Positions 35,063 to 47,052 are shown, numbered from the stretch's first letter. The stretch is 64,000 bases of DNA from Gentiana macrophylla (GCA_026214975.1 CM047808.1:63266583-63330582); one strand, 5' to 3'. Notes: generated from the letters alone by a model not told the origin. A program made the numbers and translations.

Positions 35063-35145
35063 GAGTTAACCGAAGATTGCTCGGTGGCCATAGAGGAAGA
35101 GAATAAAAGCAGACAAGAGTTTGGGACCTTAAGGCTCTGATACCA

Positions 35146-35421
35146 TGTAGAAAATAGCACTTAGAGAAGAGAAAGATAGGAGGAAACTCTTGTTTTATTA
35201 CTTTGATGCTTATCGGGTAGATAAGAGACCTTTACAATATATAGAAGATGCCTCCAACGGCTAGAAAAGAGACTCAACGGCTCATGCACGATAAAGCGAA
35301 TCTTGTTGCTAGAAAGATTAGGCACAAAACAAAGCCCAAAAACAGATAGAAACAACATTAAACAGATGCTGACTAATAAAACAAGTCTTAATATATTTCT
35401 AATATATATCTAAAGTCTACA
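35146..35421 (-). repeat. 5' LTR of copia B, with adjacent primer-binding site
   Basis: 276 bp. Directly left of it, 35134-35145 reads TGGTATCAGAGC on the minus strand, the initiator-tRNA primer site. Confidence 0.9.
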
Positions 35422-35426
35422 ATTTA

Positions 35427-36516
35427 TTTTAGGAAAAAGACTAAAAAATCTAGTTCCAACCCAGTCCAAGTAGGGGCGGGGGCGATAACTCTAACGATTT
35501 TTTGCAATAAAAAAAATGTATAGTTGTGTTGTGCAAAAAAAAAAAAAAAAAAAAACACGGATATGCATTTAAGCTTTATATGATAAGATAACACTACAAA
35601 ATATCACATGATCCGAACACATTAACCCTTCTACTTCTATCAATAATGATTTAAAACACAAACAATTATTTTGGAAGGAAACCAATATTCCAAAACCGTT
35701 TCATATTTTTTAAATGCATCACACTTAGGTAATAACTATGTATTTTTATTTACAGGATAAATGTTTTATGTCAAATTATCGGATTATTATAGATGATATG
35801 GACACAAAATAATTTTATGGGGGCGAAAAAAAATACATAACATACATATAGTAGTGTATTCTCCGGATCCGAGGGAGGGGCGAGTGCCCCCAACCCATAG
35901 GGGTGCATCCGCCCCTGAGTCCAAGTTAGGAGTCTGTGACTTTCTTTGAAGACCGGGTTCAAAATCTGGAGAATGACATGGTAAATATTGAGGATTATGG
36001 TAAAAAAAAAAAAATCTCTGATGAACATTGTCTGCCGATTGGAAAGGAGTCAAATCTGTACTACTAAGCACCCTACAAGGAATTTTCTGACCAATCGAAT
36101 TCTTTCTGAATCTCATAAAGCATTCTAAGCAATTTACATGCAAATATTATACCTAAAACAGTTGAAGACGATATGGGACAGAAAAAATGGAGAGATGCTA
36201 TGATAGGAAGAATGGAAGCTCTTGAGAAGAACAAAACTTGGGAACTTGCCTGTCCACCTAAACAACTAAAACATGCTGGGTATAGATGGGTATCACAATT
36301 AAATATAAATCAGAAGGAACCATAGATAGATATAAGGGGATATTAGTTATATACTCAAACTTATAGGATAGATTACATTGAAACTTCCGCACTTGTTGCA
36401 AAAATGAATCTGATTAAACTCTTACTATCCTCAGCTCTTAACTTTAAGCTGGATCTACAACAGTTTGATGTCCAAAATGCTTTTCTTCATGGGAGTTAGA
36501 TGAAGAAGTCTATATG
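35427..36516 (+). pseudogene. Copia A, integrase-RT linker and RT start
   Basis: Continuation of element A after B. It runs from an untranslatable linker into reverse-transcriptase text: MEALEKNKTWELA near 36215, GYRWV, then IDYIETSA and LDLQQFDVQNAFLHGS near 36450-36500. It is cut at 36516 by a solo LTR and resumes at 41418. Numerous stops. Confidence 0.7.
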
Positions 36517-36709
36517 TGTGGGAATTATAGAGTGATGAACTTGTTTATTGTATTGATTTCATAATAATAAACTGAGGCATGCAACCTACTTAGATAACAG
36601 AGATCACACGTGCATGGCTCCTAGAATTAAGGAGCCGACTTTTCTAAACCCTAAGACTCTGACACTGAAAACCTAAGAGTAGATAAAGTACAATTCCACC
36701 CTTGCTATT

Positions 36710-36910
36710 TGATATTTGGTAATTGAGGAAAAAAAAGGAATCACATTGTGTGGTTCCTTCCCTTGATCATTCATTATATAGTAAATTACACAATACAAAT
36801 AAGGAAAGTTAAACACTCCACAACTCTACAACTAATTTTCCAAGGATTTAACCTAGCCGCCTCTGCACTTAGCGGTATTCTTATTATATTTTTATTTATT
36901 ATATTTAACA
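36710..36910 (-). repeat. 3' LTR of copia C
   Basis: 201 bp, TGATATTTGG...TATTTAACA on the plus strand, followed by the reverse polypurine tract CTCCCCCTCAAG. Confidence 0.92.
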
Positions 36911-36917
36911 CTCCCCC

Positions 36918-38423
36918 TCAAGTTGGTGCATGGATATCACACATGCTCAACTTGTTACATATGAAATGAATACGCGAGCTAGGCAACGCCTTAGTAAATA
37001 TATCCACCAATTGATCTCCTGATCGAACTAAGGGAGTACAAATTTGTCCATCAACAATCTTCTCTCGAATGAAGTGGCAGTCTACTTCGATAAGCTTCGT
37101 TCTTTCATGAAAGACCGGATTTGAGGCAATATGAATAGCTGCTTGATTATCTCCGTGTAACGGTATAGGTAGACTTGTTGAAAATCCTATCTCATCCATA
37201 AAATGTCGTATCCATGTAAGCTCACTCGTAGCATGTGCCATAGCTCGATACTCTGCTTCTGCGCTCGACCTAGCCACAACCTGTTGCTTCTTACTCTTCC
37301 AAGTGATGAGATTACCACCTATAAAAGTACAATACCCTGTAGTGGACCGCCTATCTGATTTTGAGCTGGCCCAGTCTGCATCTGAAAACCCTTCAACTCG
37401 GAGATGACCGGAGGGTCTGTATATAATGCCTTTCCCTGGAGCTTGCTTTAGGTACTTCAAAATCCTGACCACAGCGTTCCAATGAGGAACTCTAGGTGCA
37501 TCCAAGAACTGGCTAACCATGCTTACTGCATATGATATATCTGGTCTGGTTATAGTCAAGTAGTTCAACTTCCCCACGAGTCTTCTATACCTCTTAGGAG
37601 AATTAAAGAGTTCTCCATCATCTTTAAGCAACTTGAGATTGGGATCCATAGGTGTATCAGCTGGTAAATCCGCCAAATTTGTCCGGTTTCTTTTAACAAA
37701 TCAATGACATACTTCCTACGAGATAAAACAATGCCTAGGCTAGATCTCGCCACTAATTGCCTAGGAAATACTTTTAAGCGCCCCAAATCTTTCGTTTGAA
37801 AGCGAGTGCTTAAGAACTTCTTGAGCTGTCAATGGGATTGCACATCTTCGCTGTAATCACAATATCATCAACATATACAACTAGCAAAACACATCCAGCT
37901 GCGGTGTGCAAGTAGAAAGCAGAATGATCGATTATGACATTGCTTTAAACCAAAAGTTTTCCTTTGCATCGAGAAAATTTCCCGAACCAAGCACGCGGAG
38001 ATTGTTTTAAGCCATATAATGCTTTCCTCGATCGCACACCTTTGTGCTAGGAGACTCCCCACGAGCAACAAACCGGGTGGTTGCTCCATATAGACCTCTT
38101 CCGTAAGATCACCATGAAAAGCGCATTTTTATATCAAGTTGCGATAGTTGCCAACCACGATTGATGAAAGAAGAGAGATTAGTATACGGATGGAAGATAT
38201 TTTAGCAAGCTGGAGAAAATGTCTCGTCATAATCAACACCATAAGTATGGGTAAAGCCGCGTGCAACTAATCGTGCTTTAAGGCGATGAAGCAGACCCAT
38301 CGGATTGGTCTTAATGGTGAACACCCACTTACAACTCACCACCTTTTTCCAGGTGGAAGGGAACCAATTCCCACGTTTTATTGTGATGTAAGGTGCAACT
38401 TCCTCCCCATTCTTTGCTCTCAA
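36918..38423 (-). pseudogene. Copia C reverse transcriptase and RNase H
   Basis: RT begins near 38420 with frame changes: KWVFTIKTNP, RLKARLVARGFTHTYGVDYD, then fragments at 38089-37868. The YVDD region near 37885 is shifted. The last frame (37676-36918) is long and clean: [59 protein letters not shown] and [15 protein letters not shown], a complete RNase H domain ending at the polypurine tract. Confidence 0.88.
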
Positions 38424-38844
38424 AACCTAGATCTGCAATGCTTCTGAAAGGTCTTTGGAATAGATAAGGTAGATAGATTTGATAAAAAAAAGCTGTATAT
38501 GAAGGTGAGAGATTATTAGTAGATACATAATTACCAATTGGATGACGAGTGACACATGATCGGTGGGTTTGTGAAGAGCAATTGGGAGTAGATCGGCCAG
38601 TAAGACCTTGAGGCAAAGAGGCGGAGTTGGTAGGGGCGGAGTTGTGGCTCGGCACAGGCTATATCTGTAGAGAGCTTGGCTCATTGGAGCGCCTCGATGG
38701 GAGGTTGAGGGGATATCTCCGGTAGAGATTGTCGGGACGGGATCTTTTGGCGGCGTGAGTAAACTTGGTTGATGGGAGAGTCTTGGTAGGAGGAAACTTG
38801 TTGTAAAAGAGGTATAGGACTTGGCTCTGTTTGGTCAAAGAATG

Positions 38845-39824
38845 TCATATCCCGGAGAGAATCTTGAAATGCGGTTCATGCTCATTAAAAGAAACATCGG
38901 CGGAAATCAAATATTTTTGAAGGGTAGGATTATAGCACTTGTACCCTTTTTGACGCTTAGAGTATCCCAGAAAAATACATTTGGCAGCCTTGGGATCAAA
39001 CTTGTCACGGCCTGGACCAAGATTATGAGCATAGCATACACAACCAAATATTTTGGGCGGAATAGGAAAAACAGTAGCATCTGGAAAAAGTAGGGAAAAT
39101 GGTGATATACCTTTAAGGACAGGAAGTGGCATTCGGTTGATGAGGAAACATGACGTAAGAACTGCATCACTCCAGAAACGTTTAGGGACATTCATTTGAA
39201 TCATTAGACTTCGAGCTGTGTCAACAAGGTGACGAATCTTACGCTCTGCCACCCCATTTTGTTGGGGTGTGTAAGTACAAGAAGATTGGCGCAATATTCC
39301 CTGATTTTCGAGAAAGGTAGAAAACTGGTGAACATACTCTTTTGCATTATCAGTCCAAACAATTTTAATGGGACGATTAAACTGGACTTGGATCTCTTGT
39401 TGGAGAATGCGAAAACACGATATAACCGGATCGAGATTGCATTAAATATAACCAAGTCATTCGAGAAAAGTCATCAACAAAAATAACAAAATACCGATAT
39501 TTATTTGATGCAATATGAAATGGTCCCCATACATCAGAATGCATTAACTCAAAGGGAATTGTTTTTCGTGTATGAGAACTTGGAGAAAAAGAAGATCGAA
39601 TGTGTTTACTTATTTGACATGTCTCACATTCTAATTGTTTAATGATTGAATACCACTAATCTGATTTTTGAGGATGTTGAGAGAGGATGACCAAGGCGAT
39701 AATGCCACTCCAATGTTGTAGGTGTAGTAAGAGCAAGGTTAGGCTTATGCAGCAAAGTGGTATAAACCGCCGACTTCATGCCCCATACCAATCTTCCTCT
39801 TCGTCTGTAGGTCCTGAAAAACAC
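38845..39824 (-). pseudogene. Copia C integrase
   Basis: Pre-integrase text LEWHYRLGHPLSTSSKI lies near 39720. The core shifts frame several times. The best piece (39294-38845) has [38 protein letters not shown] and KIFGCVCYAHN with KCIFLGYSKRQKGYKCY. Frameshifts in the first half of the core disable it. Confidence 0.85.
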
Positions 39825-41075
39825 AATATTTTGGGAAAAAGGTGATAGAACAATTTAAATCAGTGGTTAATTTATTAATGGATAAAAGATTATAATGAAA
39901 ATCTGGGACATGTAAAACAGATGATAAATGGATTTTGGGATTGAGATTGAGTTCCCCAAATCCCATAACTTTTGTAGGTGAACCATCGGCTAGTGTGACA
40001 TATTGTGTGTTGTGACACTTACGATAATTAGACAAGGTATGAGACAGACCTTTGGAAGCACTGCTGGAGTGAGCTAAAGTGGCAGAATGACCTTGGACAG
40101 GTGCACCCTTTAACTGCTCATATTCAGCCTTCGAAATCGTAACGTCTTCTGACTTTGGAGATTCCTGTTTGTTGAAATTTGTGGAGGCATTGTATGCCTC
40201 CCCATTTGGCTTGCCATGTAAGAACCAACAAGTGTCAATAATGTGGCTTGCTCGTCCGCAATGACTGCACTTACAAGAATCAGCACCTCGAGAATCAACA
40301 CTTCCATGTCTTCCTCCTCCACGAGAGCCTCTTCCACCACGTCCTCTAAACGTGGTATTTCGTCCACCCCTGCCACCGCGTCCAGCTGCGGTTGGTTGGC
40401 TGAATAGGACTGTTTTCTCTTCAGAAAAATCAACGGGGTCAGCAGTTTTAGTAGCTCGTTGGAGTCGTGCAAAAATTTCTGGTAGAGATGGTAGGTGGGT
40501 GCCACTAAGCAATTGGGCTCGAACTGGTTCATACTCATTTTTAGTCCAGCCAAGAAACGAATTGCATCCATATCATGCCTCTGTTTTTCCATTGCTTTTA
40601 CATCTGATGAAATTGGGAGATACATATTATGCTCCTCACATGTGCTCATTGTATGGGCATAATAGTCCTCCAAAGTCGAATCTCCCTGCTCAAGATTGAA
40701 ATATTGTTTACAAACATCATATATTCGGGTAATATTTTCTGATCCCGAATACGTGTGTTGTAGCCTACTCCACATATCTTTTACTGATTTTAGATATAGT
40801 AGAGTGGTACTTATCTTTGTGTCAATGCTGTTGAGGAGTAGAGACATAATCAAGGCATCGTCTTGCTTCCAAAGAGATGCCCGTGGATCGTTTGCGTTTG
40901 GCTTGTCTTGTGTGAGATGGTGATCGAGTCCCCGTCCGGTGAGGAATATTTCAACTGATCTCGACCACAAAATGTAATTTCTGCCATCAAGTTTGATAGA
41001 GGTGATGGCGGTGGAGGACATCGGCAGCAGATTGCTAGTGATGAGGTCCAGTTTCAGTTCTGGTGTGGTGGCCAT
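39745..41075 (-). pseudogene. Copia C gag and protease start
   Basis: Gag starts at 41075 (MATTPELKLDLI) with ITSIKLDGRNYILWSRSVEI, DMWSRLQHTYSGSENITRIY and EQGDSTLEDYYAHT. A frameshift lies near 40500. The second frame (40512-39745) has the zinc knuckle CKCSHCGRASHIIDTCWFLHG, with four metal ligands in CX2CX4HX4C order, and protease-linked text TLADGSPTKVMGFGELNL and HVPDFHYNLLSINKLT. The protease DSG motif was not readable, so a deletion there is likely. Confidence 0.85.
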
Positions 41076-41170
41076 GGAGGATTAGGTGATCGGAAAATTT
41101 TATGGGAAGAGATTGATTTTCCCGTAAAAGAGGAGAGAGAGAATCAGGATAATTGATGTCTCTGATACCA

Positions 41171-41371
41171 TGATATTTGGTAATTGAGGAAAAAAAAGGA
41201 ATCACATTGTGTGGTTCCTTCCCTTGATCATTCATTATATAGTAAATTACACAATACAAATAAGGAAAGTTAAACACTCCACAACTCTACAACTTATTTT
41301 CCAAGGATTTAACCTAGCCGCCTCTGCACTTAGCGGTATTCTTATTATATTTTTATTTATTATATTTAACA
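41171..41371 (-). repeat. 5' LTR of copia C
   Basis: 201 bp; one apparent difference from the other LTR (ACAACTTATTTTCC against ACAACTAATTTTCC). Confidence 0.92.
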
Positions 41372-41417
41372 CTATTGAAGCATAATAAAACATATGAATA
41401 CATCGAAATTCTCAACA

Positions 41418-42545
41418 ATAAGCAAGTTCCCACAGGTTTTGAAACTGCTATGGGGAAGGTTTGTAAACTGAAAAAGGCTTCATATGGATTGAAACAATAT
41501 CCTAGAGCTTGGTTTGGCCGCTTTGCTAGAGCTATGACTTTTCTTAAATATAAACAAAGTCAACGAGATCATACCTTGTTCACAAAACACACAAGGCCTA
41601 AGAAAATGGCAATTCTCCATGTTTTTGTTGATGATATAATCATCATTAGAAATGATAAAGATGAGATTCAAAATGTCAAAAGATATTTGTTTAGAGAATT
41701 TGATATAAAAAGAGTTGGGAAGATTAAAATACTTCCTTGAAATTGATGTTCTTCATTCTAATGAGTGAATATTTATTTCACAACACAAGTATATTCTAGA
41801 TCATCTCAAAGAAACATGTAAGCTTTGCTATAAACGTTGATACACTTATTGATCATAATCATTAGATTAATATGGCACCTGATTGATAATAATCATAAGA
41901 TTAATATGGCACCTGAAGATACGCATGTTAATAGAGAGCACTACCAAAGGCCTGTTGGAAAGCTAATCTATCTTGGTCAAACTAGACCAGATGTTGCTTC
42001 ATATTGTTAGCAGGTACATGCAGGACCCTAAAATTATCCAAATAAAAGTTGTTTAAAGAATCTTAAAGTATCTAAAAGGAATTCCAGGAAGAGGTGTCAC
42101 AATCAAGAAGACTGGGAAGATGGCACTTGAAGCCTACACTGATGCATATTATGTTGGATCTTTTGATTATAGGAGATCTACAACTGGCTATTGTGTCTAC
42201 CTTGGAGGCAATCTAATTGCATGGAGGAGCTAAAAACAAAGTGTTGTTGCTAGTTCTAATGTTGAGATTGAGTTGAGATAATGACAGTCGGGAATTGTGA
42301 GCTGCTTTGGCTCAAAATTATGCTAGAAGATCTCAAGATTCAATGTTACTATCCCACGAAGTTATGTTATATCAAGTTTGCTATCAATTTTGCTTACAAC
42401 CCTGTCCAAAATGACAGGATAAAACATATTGAAGTGGACATACATTTCAACAAACAGAAGATCAATACTAGATAGATTTGTATTCATTTCATACCTTCTA
42501 AGGGCCAACAAGCTGATATCCTCACTAAAAGGGCTTCCTCGCAGT
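41418..42545 (+). pseudogene. Copia A reverse transcriptase / RNase H remnant
   Basis: The reading QVPTGFE, KVCKLKKASYGLKQYPRAWF and VFVDDIIIIRND (the YVDD-type polymerase motif, here FVDD) lies within 41418-41740. RNase H text such as [19 protein letters not shown] and IKHIEVDIHF follows further right. Stops and shifts abound. Confidence 0.8.
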
Positions 42546-42607
42546 GTTTCAAGGTGTAAGAGGCAAGTTGGGATTGATTAACTCTCACTCATCGACTTAA
42601 GGGGGGC

Positions 42608-42860
42608 GTTAGAATAAATCAATTATCAATTCAGTATTTGTATTTTTCCTGTTTTGTATTTCTTTTATTCTGCTGGTAGTTAGTATTAGGTGGCTTATTT
42701 ACTTTATTAAGTTGTCTTAATACAACTATCCTAGGTTGTTGAGGAGTTACTAGTTGTTATCTACTAATTAACTCCTAGTTGTTGCTCGATCTTTCTATTT
42801 AAACATCCTGTAAATACTCTATTTTCTAATAATAAGAATTATTCTTCTTCAATCTTTACA
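42608..42860 (+). repeat. 3' LTR of copia A
   Basis: Second copy of the A LTR, preceded by the polypurine run AAGGGGGG. Confidence 0.85.
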
Positions 42861-43076
42861 TTATATATCCAGCACTCTCCCTCAAGCTTGATTGTATATG
42901 TTGTCTGGCCTAGCTTGACAACAAGAGTTCGAAACACCATGGCTGATATGGCTTTTGTTAGAATATCTACTAGTTGTTTGTTCCTTGGGGGGAGTATAGG
43001 ACAACATGATGACCTTTTCTTCAACTTGTTCTTAAATGAAGTGTTTATCAATGTCAATGTGCTTGGACTTATCATG

Positions 43077-44751
43077 CTAAAGTGGATTTTCTACCAAGTT
43101 TAAGGCAGAAAGGTTGTCATAGTGAAGTTGAATAGGTCTAGTGAAAGAAAATTCAAGATCTTCAAGTACTCTTCTCTGCCACAGACCCTCACAAATGCTT
43201 AAGGCTAAAGCCCTTAATTCTGCTTCTGTACTACTTCTTGACACAACAGTTTGTTTCTTGCTTTTCCATGTAACCCAGATTGCCCCAAAGGAAGCTGCAG
43301 TAGCATGTGGTTGATCTTCAAGTAGCCTAATCACCAACACGGTGCATCACTTAAAACTTCAATATTCATGTCTTGACCCCTTTTTAGAAGTGTAGTCCTT
43401 GACCTGGTATCCCTTTTAAGTATCTAAGGGTCCTCAAGGCTGCCTTCCATTGCTCTTTAGTAGGCTCATGCATGAACTAGATCACCAAAGTAACAGCAAA
43501 TCAGATATCAGGATGAGAGTGAGACAAATAAATTAATTTTCCAATTAAATGCTGTTATCCCCTCTTATCTGTGAGTTTACTCTTCAGAATTGGGTTAGCT
43601 TTATAGCCTAGTTCAACAGGAGTGGATGTTGGTTTAAACCTTAGCATCCCAGTTTCATTAAGTAGATCCATAATATATATCCTTTGTGAGACAGTTTTCT
43701 CATTTTTAGTCATTGCCACTTCCAGCCGTAAGAAGTATCTTAGCTTTCCCAAGTCTTCTGCTTCAAAAATTTGTGCCAACTTCTGTTTTGCATTTTTATT
43801 TCCTAAAGGTCGTCTCTAGTGATGATGAAATCATCAACATACAGAATGAGAATAACTTTTTTCCCAGAACTTAATCCTTTAAAGAATAGGGTATGGTCAC
43901 TATGATATTGTCTAAAGCCTATTTCTTTAATCACTTTGGTGAATCTACTAAACCAAGCCCTAGGGCTCTATTTAGTTTCGGGTTAGGTTGGGGTTGAAGG
44001 GGTTTAGGAGAGAGAAAATGAAATAAAATAAAGTGAGATAATGATTATAAAGTTGAAATCTTGTATTGAAATTTGTGTAGATGAAAAAATGATTGGTGAG
44101 AGAAATTTTAATGTAACAAAATAAAGTGAAATAATGATGATAAAGTTGAAATCTTGAATCGAAATTTGTGTAGATAAAGAAATGATTGGTGAGAGAAATT
44201 TTTATGAAGTATTATATTGATAAAGTAATAGTTAAATAGTGTAGTGGGTGCAAAAATGAATTGATTAATATTATTTTATTTGTTGATGGTGAAATGATTG
44301 GTGAGAGAAATTATAAAAAAAAATTGTAATAAGATAGTGGAGTGAATAAAATATTGAGTTGAACCCTGAACCCGAACCCAAACCCGAAACCAAACAAGGC
44401 CTAGGGGATTATCTAAGATCATATAAGAACCTCTTTAGTTTACAGACTCGGTTTTTATCATACTTATTCCCAAAGCCAAGAGGTATTTAGGGAAGTATTT
44501 TTACTGTCAAGTTGATGTAGTGTCCAATAAAGATTCACAACTAATGATAGTAGGATATTAAGCTTGGCAACTGATGCAAAGGTCTCCATATAGTCAATTC
44601 CATATGATTGAGTGAAGCCGTTTGCAACCCGAGCTTTGTATTGATTTACAGTTGCATCACTGTTGAACTTAATAGTAAAGATCCACTTAAACTTTACTGG
44701 ACATTTTCCCAAGGGTAGTTCAGTTATTTCCCACGTTCCAGATTTGTCCAA
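43077..44751 (-). pseudogene. Copia D RT and RNase H fragments
   Basis: 44751-44464 has SGTWEITELPLGKCPVKFKW and [19 protein letters not shown]; 43779-43555 has FEAEDLGKLRYFLRLEVAMT; 43340-43077 has [20 protein letters not shown] and HYDNLSALNLVENP. The order is correct for a minus-strand pol. Frames are broken and a 438-bp MITE lies between the first two pieces. Confidence 0.8.
43963..44400. mobile_element. MITE with GGCCTTGTTTGGTTTCGGG-like ends
   Basis: Inverted ends start GGGCTCTATTTAGTTTCGGG and GCCTTGTTTGGTTTCGGG. CTA flanks both sides (43960-43962 and 44401-44403), a 3-bp duplication as for PIF/Harbinger-type elements. The inside contains three copies of ATGATTGGTGAGAGAAAT and two of AAAGTTGAAATCTTG, so it holds internal tandem repeats. 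No coding. Confidence 0.7.
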
Positions 44752-46094
44752 AGCTCTAATCTCTTCATGTGTAGTCTTTTTCTATTGTGGTAGGTTTAAA
44801 GCTTCTTCAACAGTTTTGGTACCACTGTTTTATTAATGGAATTAATAAAGGCGTTGTAGTCAGGTGATTATCTTTTATAAGACCAGAAGTTGTAAATGGG
44901 ATGCTTTGTACATTCCCTTACATATTTCTAAGAGCAATTAGTCTATCGTTTATTTCATACTAATCACTTATTTTTTGGTGATCTTAAAGAGTTTTTTCTC
45001 CATGTTGAGTAGGATCACGAGTCCACAGTTATTATCTTTAGTGAATCTACAAAGGGAGAAGAGGTTTCACGACCAACTTGGGACATGGAGAATAAAATCA
45101 AGTTGTAGATAGGAGAAGGGGGGATCTTCCCTTTTCCAGCAATTGTAAAGAGGGATCTATCAGCTATTCTCACTTTATGGTTTCAAGTTGATGGTGTGTA
45201 GATGGTAAAGAGACTGTGTTGGTATTTCAAATGGTCAGACGCCCATGAGTTAATGACCCAACTGTGTGAACTAAAGACTAAGATCCTGGACCAATGCTGC
45301 CTTTTTGGAATAACTTGCTGGGAATATCAATTTGTGACTTAGTCAATATTTCATTCACTGTCTTACTGGCGCCAGTAGGTGGTTCTAATTCTGCTGAATG
45401 AACCTGACTAGGGCCAGAGGAGTTACAAGACAAGTTCCTGTTTTGATAGTGGTAATTGGTGATTTGCCATAGAGAAGCCAACATATTTCTGTTTTAGTGT
45501 CTAAGACTTTTGGAAAGATCACACCACATTCTTTTGAGACACCAGCATAATTATCAACTTAGAATGATCACACCACATATGTGCCTTCTGATCATTCTTT
45601 TGTGACACAATGGCATAAAAATGAACTTTTGATTCAGAAATTGGTAGATTCACAACTTTTTTTGGACCATCACTTTTAATATATGTAAACGCTTCCAAGA
45701 GCGGCAAGGGCATCATGGTTGGGCCCTTACAAGAAATCATACACTATCGGTTTCTCTCACCTTTGAGAAATGATTTCCGTCTTTAAGGCTTTCCCACTCA
45801 TAGACGGGCAAGTAATCTAATTCTTGCCACAGGCACTTCGGATGATTAAAATACTTCGTCTCATCTATGGCTTCTTGTAAAGTATCTTTCAGGGTTGTTT
45901 AACCACAAATGCTTGGGCATAATTGTCTCTGTTGAAGTATGCGGATGCACGTGTCTCCTATATCTCATCTGTAGTAGAAACGAACATGTAGACTTGGCCT
46001 ATCTCAAGCTAAATCAAATTTTTTGGATATGCCATGAGCATAGCATTTTCAGTTCCCAAAGAAACCGACCTTCAGAGTCACTAGATACAGGGGG

Positions 46095-46298
46095 CTAGAT
46101 CGTTCCAGTCATGTGCCCCATCTTTCCAATTCTATTATGAAGAGATTTACAGAGAGGCCATTGTGAATAGTTCAACCCATTAAGTTTTAAGGTTGAAATT
46201 GGCAATGGGGAATTATTCACATATGAATCAAGATTTGGATTCACGTTGTTGGCTGAGGAGTTTGAGTTTGTTGTTTGGTTGGTATATGATTCAGACAT
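46095..46298 (-). pseudogene. Copia D gag N-terminus
   Basis: MSESYTNQTTNSNSS, then PISTLKLNGLNYSQWPLCKS and GKMGHMTGTI: the typical copia Gag opening with LNG-NY--W. It stops after about 67 residues. Confidence 0.75.
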
Positions 46299-46440
46299 GT
46301 TTGCGATTTTTGTTTGATGGCTTTGATACCATACACGGTTGCAATAAGGAGAAAGATAATATTTTCTTATATTTTCTTTGATTGGTAAAGAATCCTATTT
46401 ACACACAGTACAAATCTGTGAATCTACCAAATGCCTGTTT

Positions 46441-47052
46441 TAAAATAAAAATTAAAAATAAAATAACTCATCCATTTCAATTCATCTGATTTGTTGTCAA
46501 AATTATCTGTTCCTTTTATCTGAGGTAACATCATTCCCAGTGCTGCATTTATCGTCTTTTTCCTTGTTTTACCTTATTTATTACAATAGGATATTTAAAG
46601 AAGGTTATATTAATTATATCAAAGGACTTTTTAGTCATTTAGTTGTTAAAATCAATGCATTAACTCACTTCCTTAATATGTGTTATTTTGGCAACTACAT
46701 CAGATAAATTGGAACAAAGGGAGTATATTCTAACTGAGAATCTAATCGTATCTCCCAAATCAGCGAATTAACTACAGAAAATACATCCTGCCTATACTAC
46801 AATTACGTGCAAATAAATCAAATATTTTTATAAGCTATTTATGCAACTTTCTACAATATTATACTTGTGATGGTAAAAAGTAAACTGGATATGCTTAACA
46901 ACGAGGTGGCAGGGGGGGGGGTTTGCTTAAAATGTGAAAATTGACAACATCAACTAAAAGATATCAATGAATCACCAGCATTAAAACTAGTATTTCAGCC
47001 ATGCAAAGCCAATTGCGTTTAAGATGGACGGTTTTCCTTAATGATTCATACC
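46441..47052. other. 3' flank of the beta'-COP coding region
   Basis: No ORF or TE signature. It begins with AT-rich text and has a G-run near 46911-46921. On the minus strand it would hold the 3' UTR, or a 3' UTR intron, because a consensus splice donor (GGTATG) follows the stop codon within two bases. No clear polyadenylation signal was singled out. Confidence 0.4.

Larger units (their letters stand above)
29561..35421 (-). mobile_element. Ty1/copia element B, nested in A
   Basis: Full-length minus-strand element with LTRs 29561-29839 and 35146-35421. Both begin TGTAGAAAATAGC and end AAAGTCTACA on the plus strand. It is flanked by a perfect 5-bp duplication ATTTA (29556-29560 and 35422-35426). 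Gag, protease, integrase, RT and RNase H are all present but frameshifted. An 823-bp foldback insertion (31804-32626) lies in the region between integrase and RT. The LTRs differ at several positions and small indels, so B is of intermediate age. Confidence 0.9.
36710..41371 (-). mobile_element. Ty1/copia element C, nested
   Basis: Complete minus-strand element of 4662 bp. The 201-bp LTRs (36710-36910 and 41171-41371) appear to differ at a single base. It is flanked by a perfect 5-bp duplication CTATT (36705-36709 and 41372-41376). A primer-binding site TGGTATCAGAG lies at 41160-41170. All coding domains are present, though in several frames. Near-identical LTRs mark a recent insertion, yet the coding region has several shifts, so it may have been mobilised while already defective. 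Confidence 0.92.
36517..41417 (-). mobile_element. Probable solo LTR in copia A, split by copia C
   Basis: Pieces 36517-36709 and 41377-41417 join into a 230-240-bp unit that reads TGTTGAGAATT...AATTCCCACA on the minus strand, an LTR-like TG...CA structure. It interrupts the RT of A between the codons for EEVYM and KQVPTGFE. The flanks ATATG and ATAAG are an imperfect candidate duplication. No internal coding belongs to it. Confidence 0.55.
26945..42860 (+). mobile_element. Ty1/copia element A, old, host of nested insertions
   Basis: The LTRs at 26945-27202 and 42608-42860 are clearly related but diverged. A primer-binding site (27208) follows the first, and a polypurine run AAGGGGGG precedes the second. 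Gag, protease, integrase and reverse transcriptase/RNase H parts read in order on the plus strand but are full of stops and shifts. Its sequence is interrupted by element B (29561-35421) and by a solo LTR carrying element C (36517-41417), so about 5.2 kb is its own. TATCC occurs on both sides (26940-26944 and 42866-42870) and may be its target duplication. Confidence 0.8.
42861..46440 (-). mobile_element. Ty1/copia remnant D
   Basis: Minus-strand element: reverse polypurine tract CTCTCCCTCAAG at about 42876, then RNase H (43340-43077), RT (43779-43555 and 44751-44464), gag/protease fragments up to 45740, gag start at 46298 and a mutated primer site TGGTATCAAAGCC just left of 46333. An LTR-like stretch starts near 46330 (TACACGGTTGC). 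Its other LTR is missing, because copia A abuts the polypurine tract. A MITE (43963-44400) sits in the RT. Decayed, with many stops. Confidence 0.75.
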
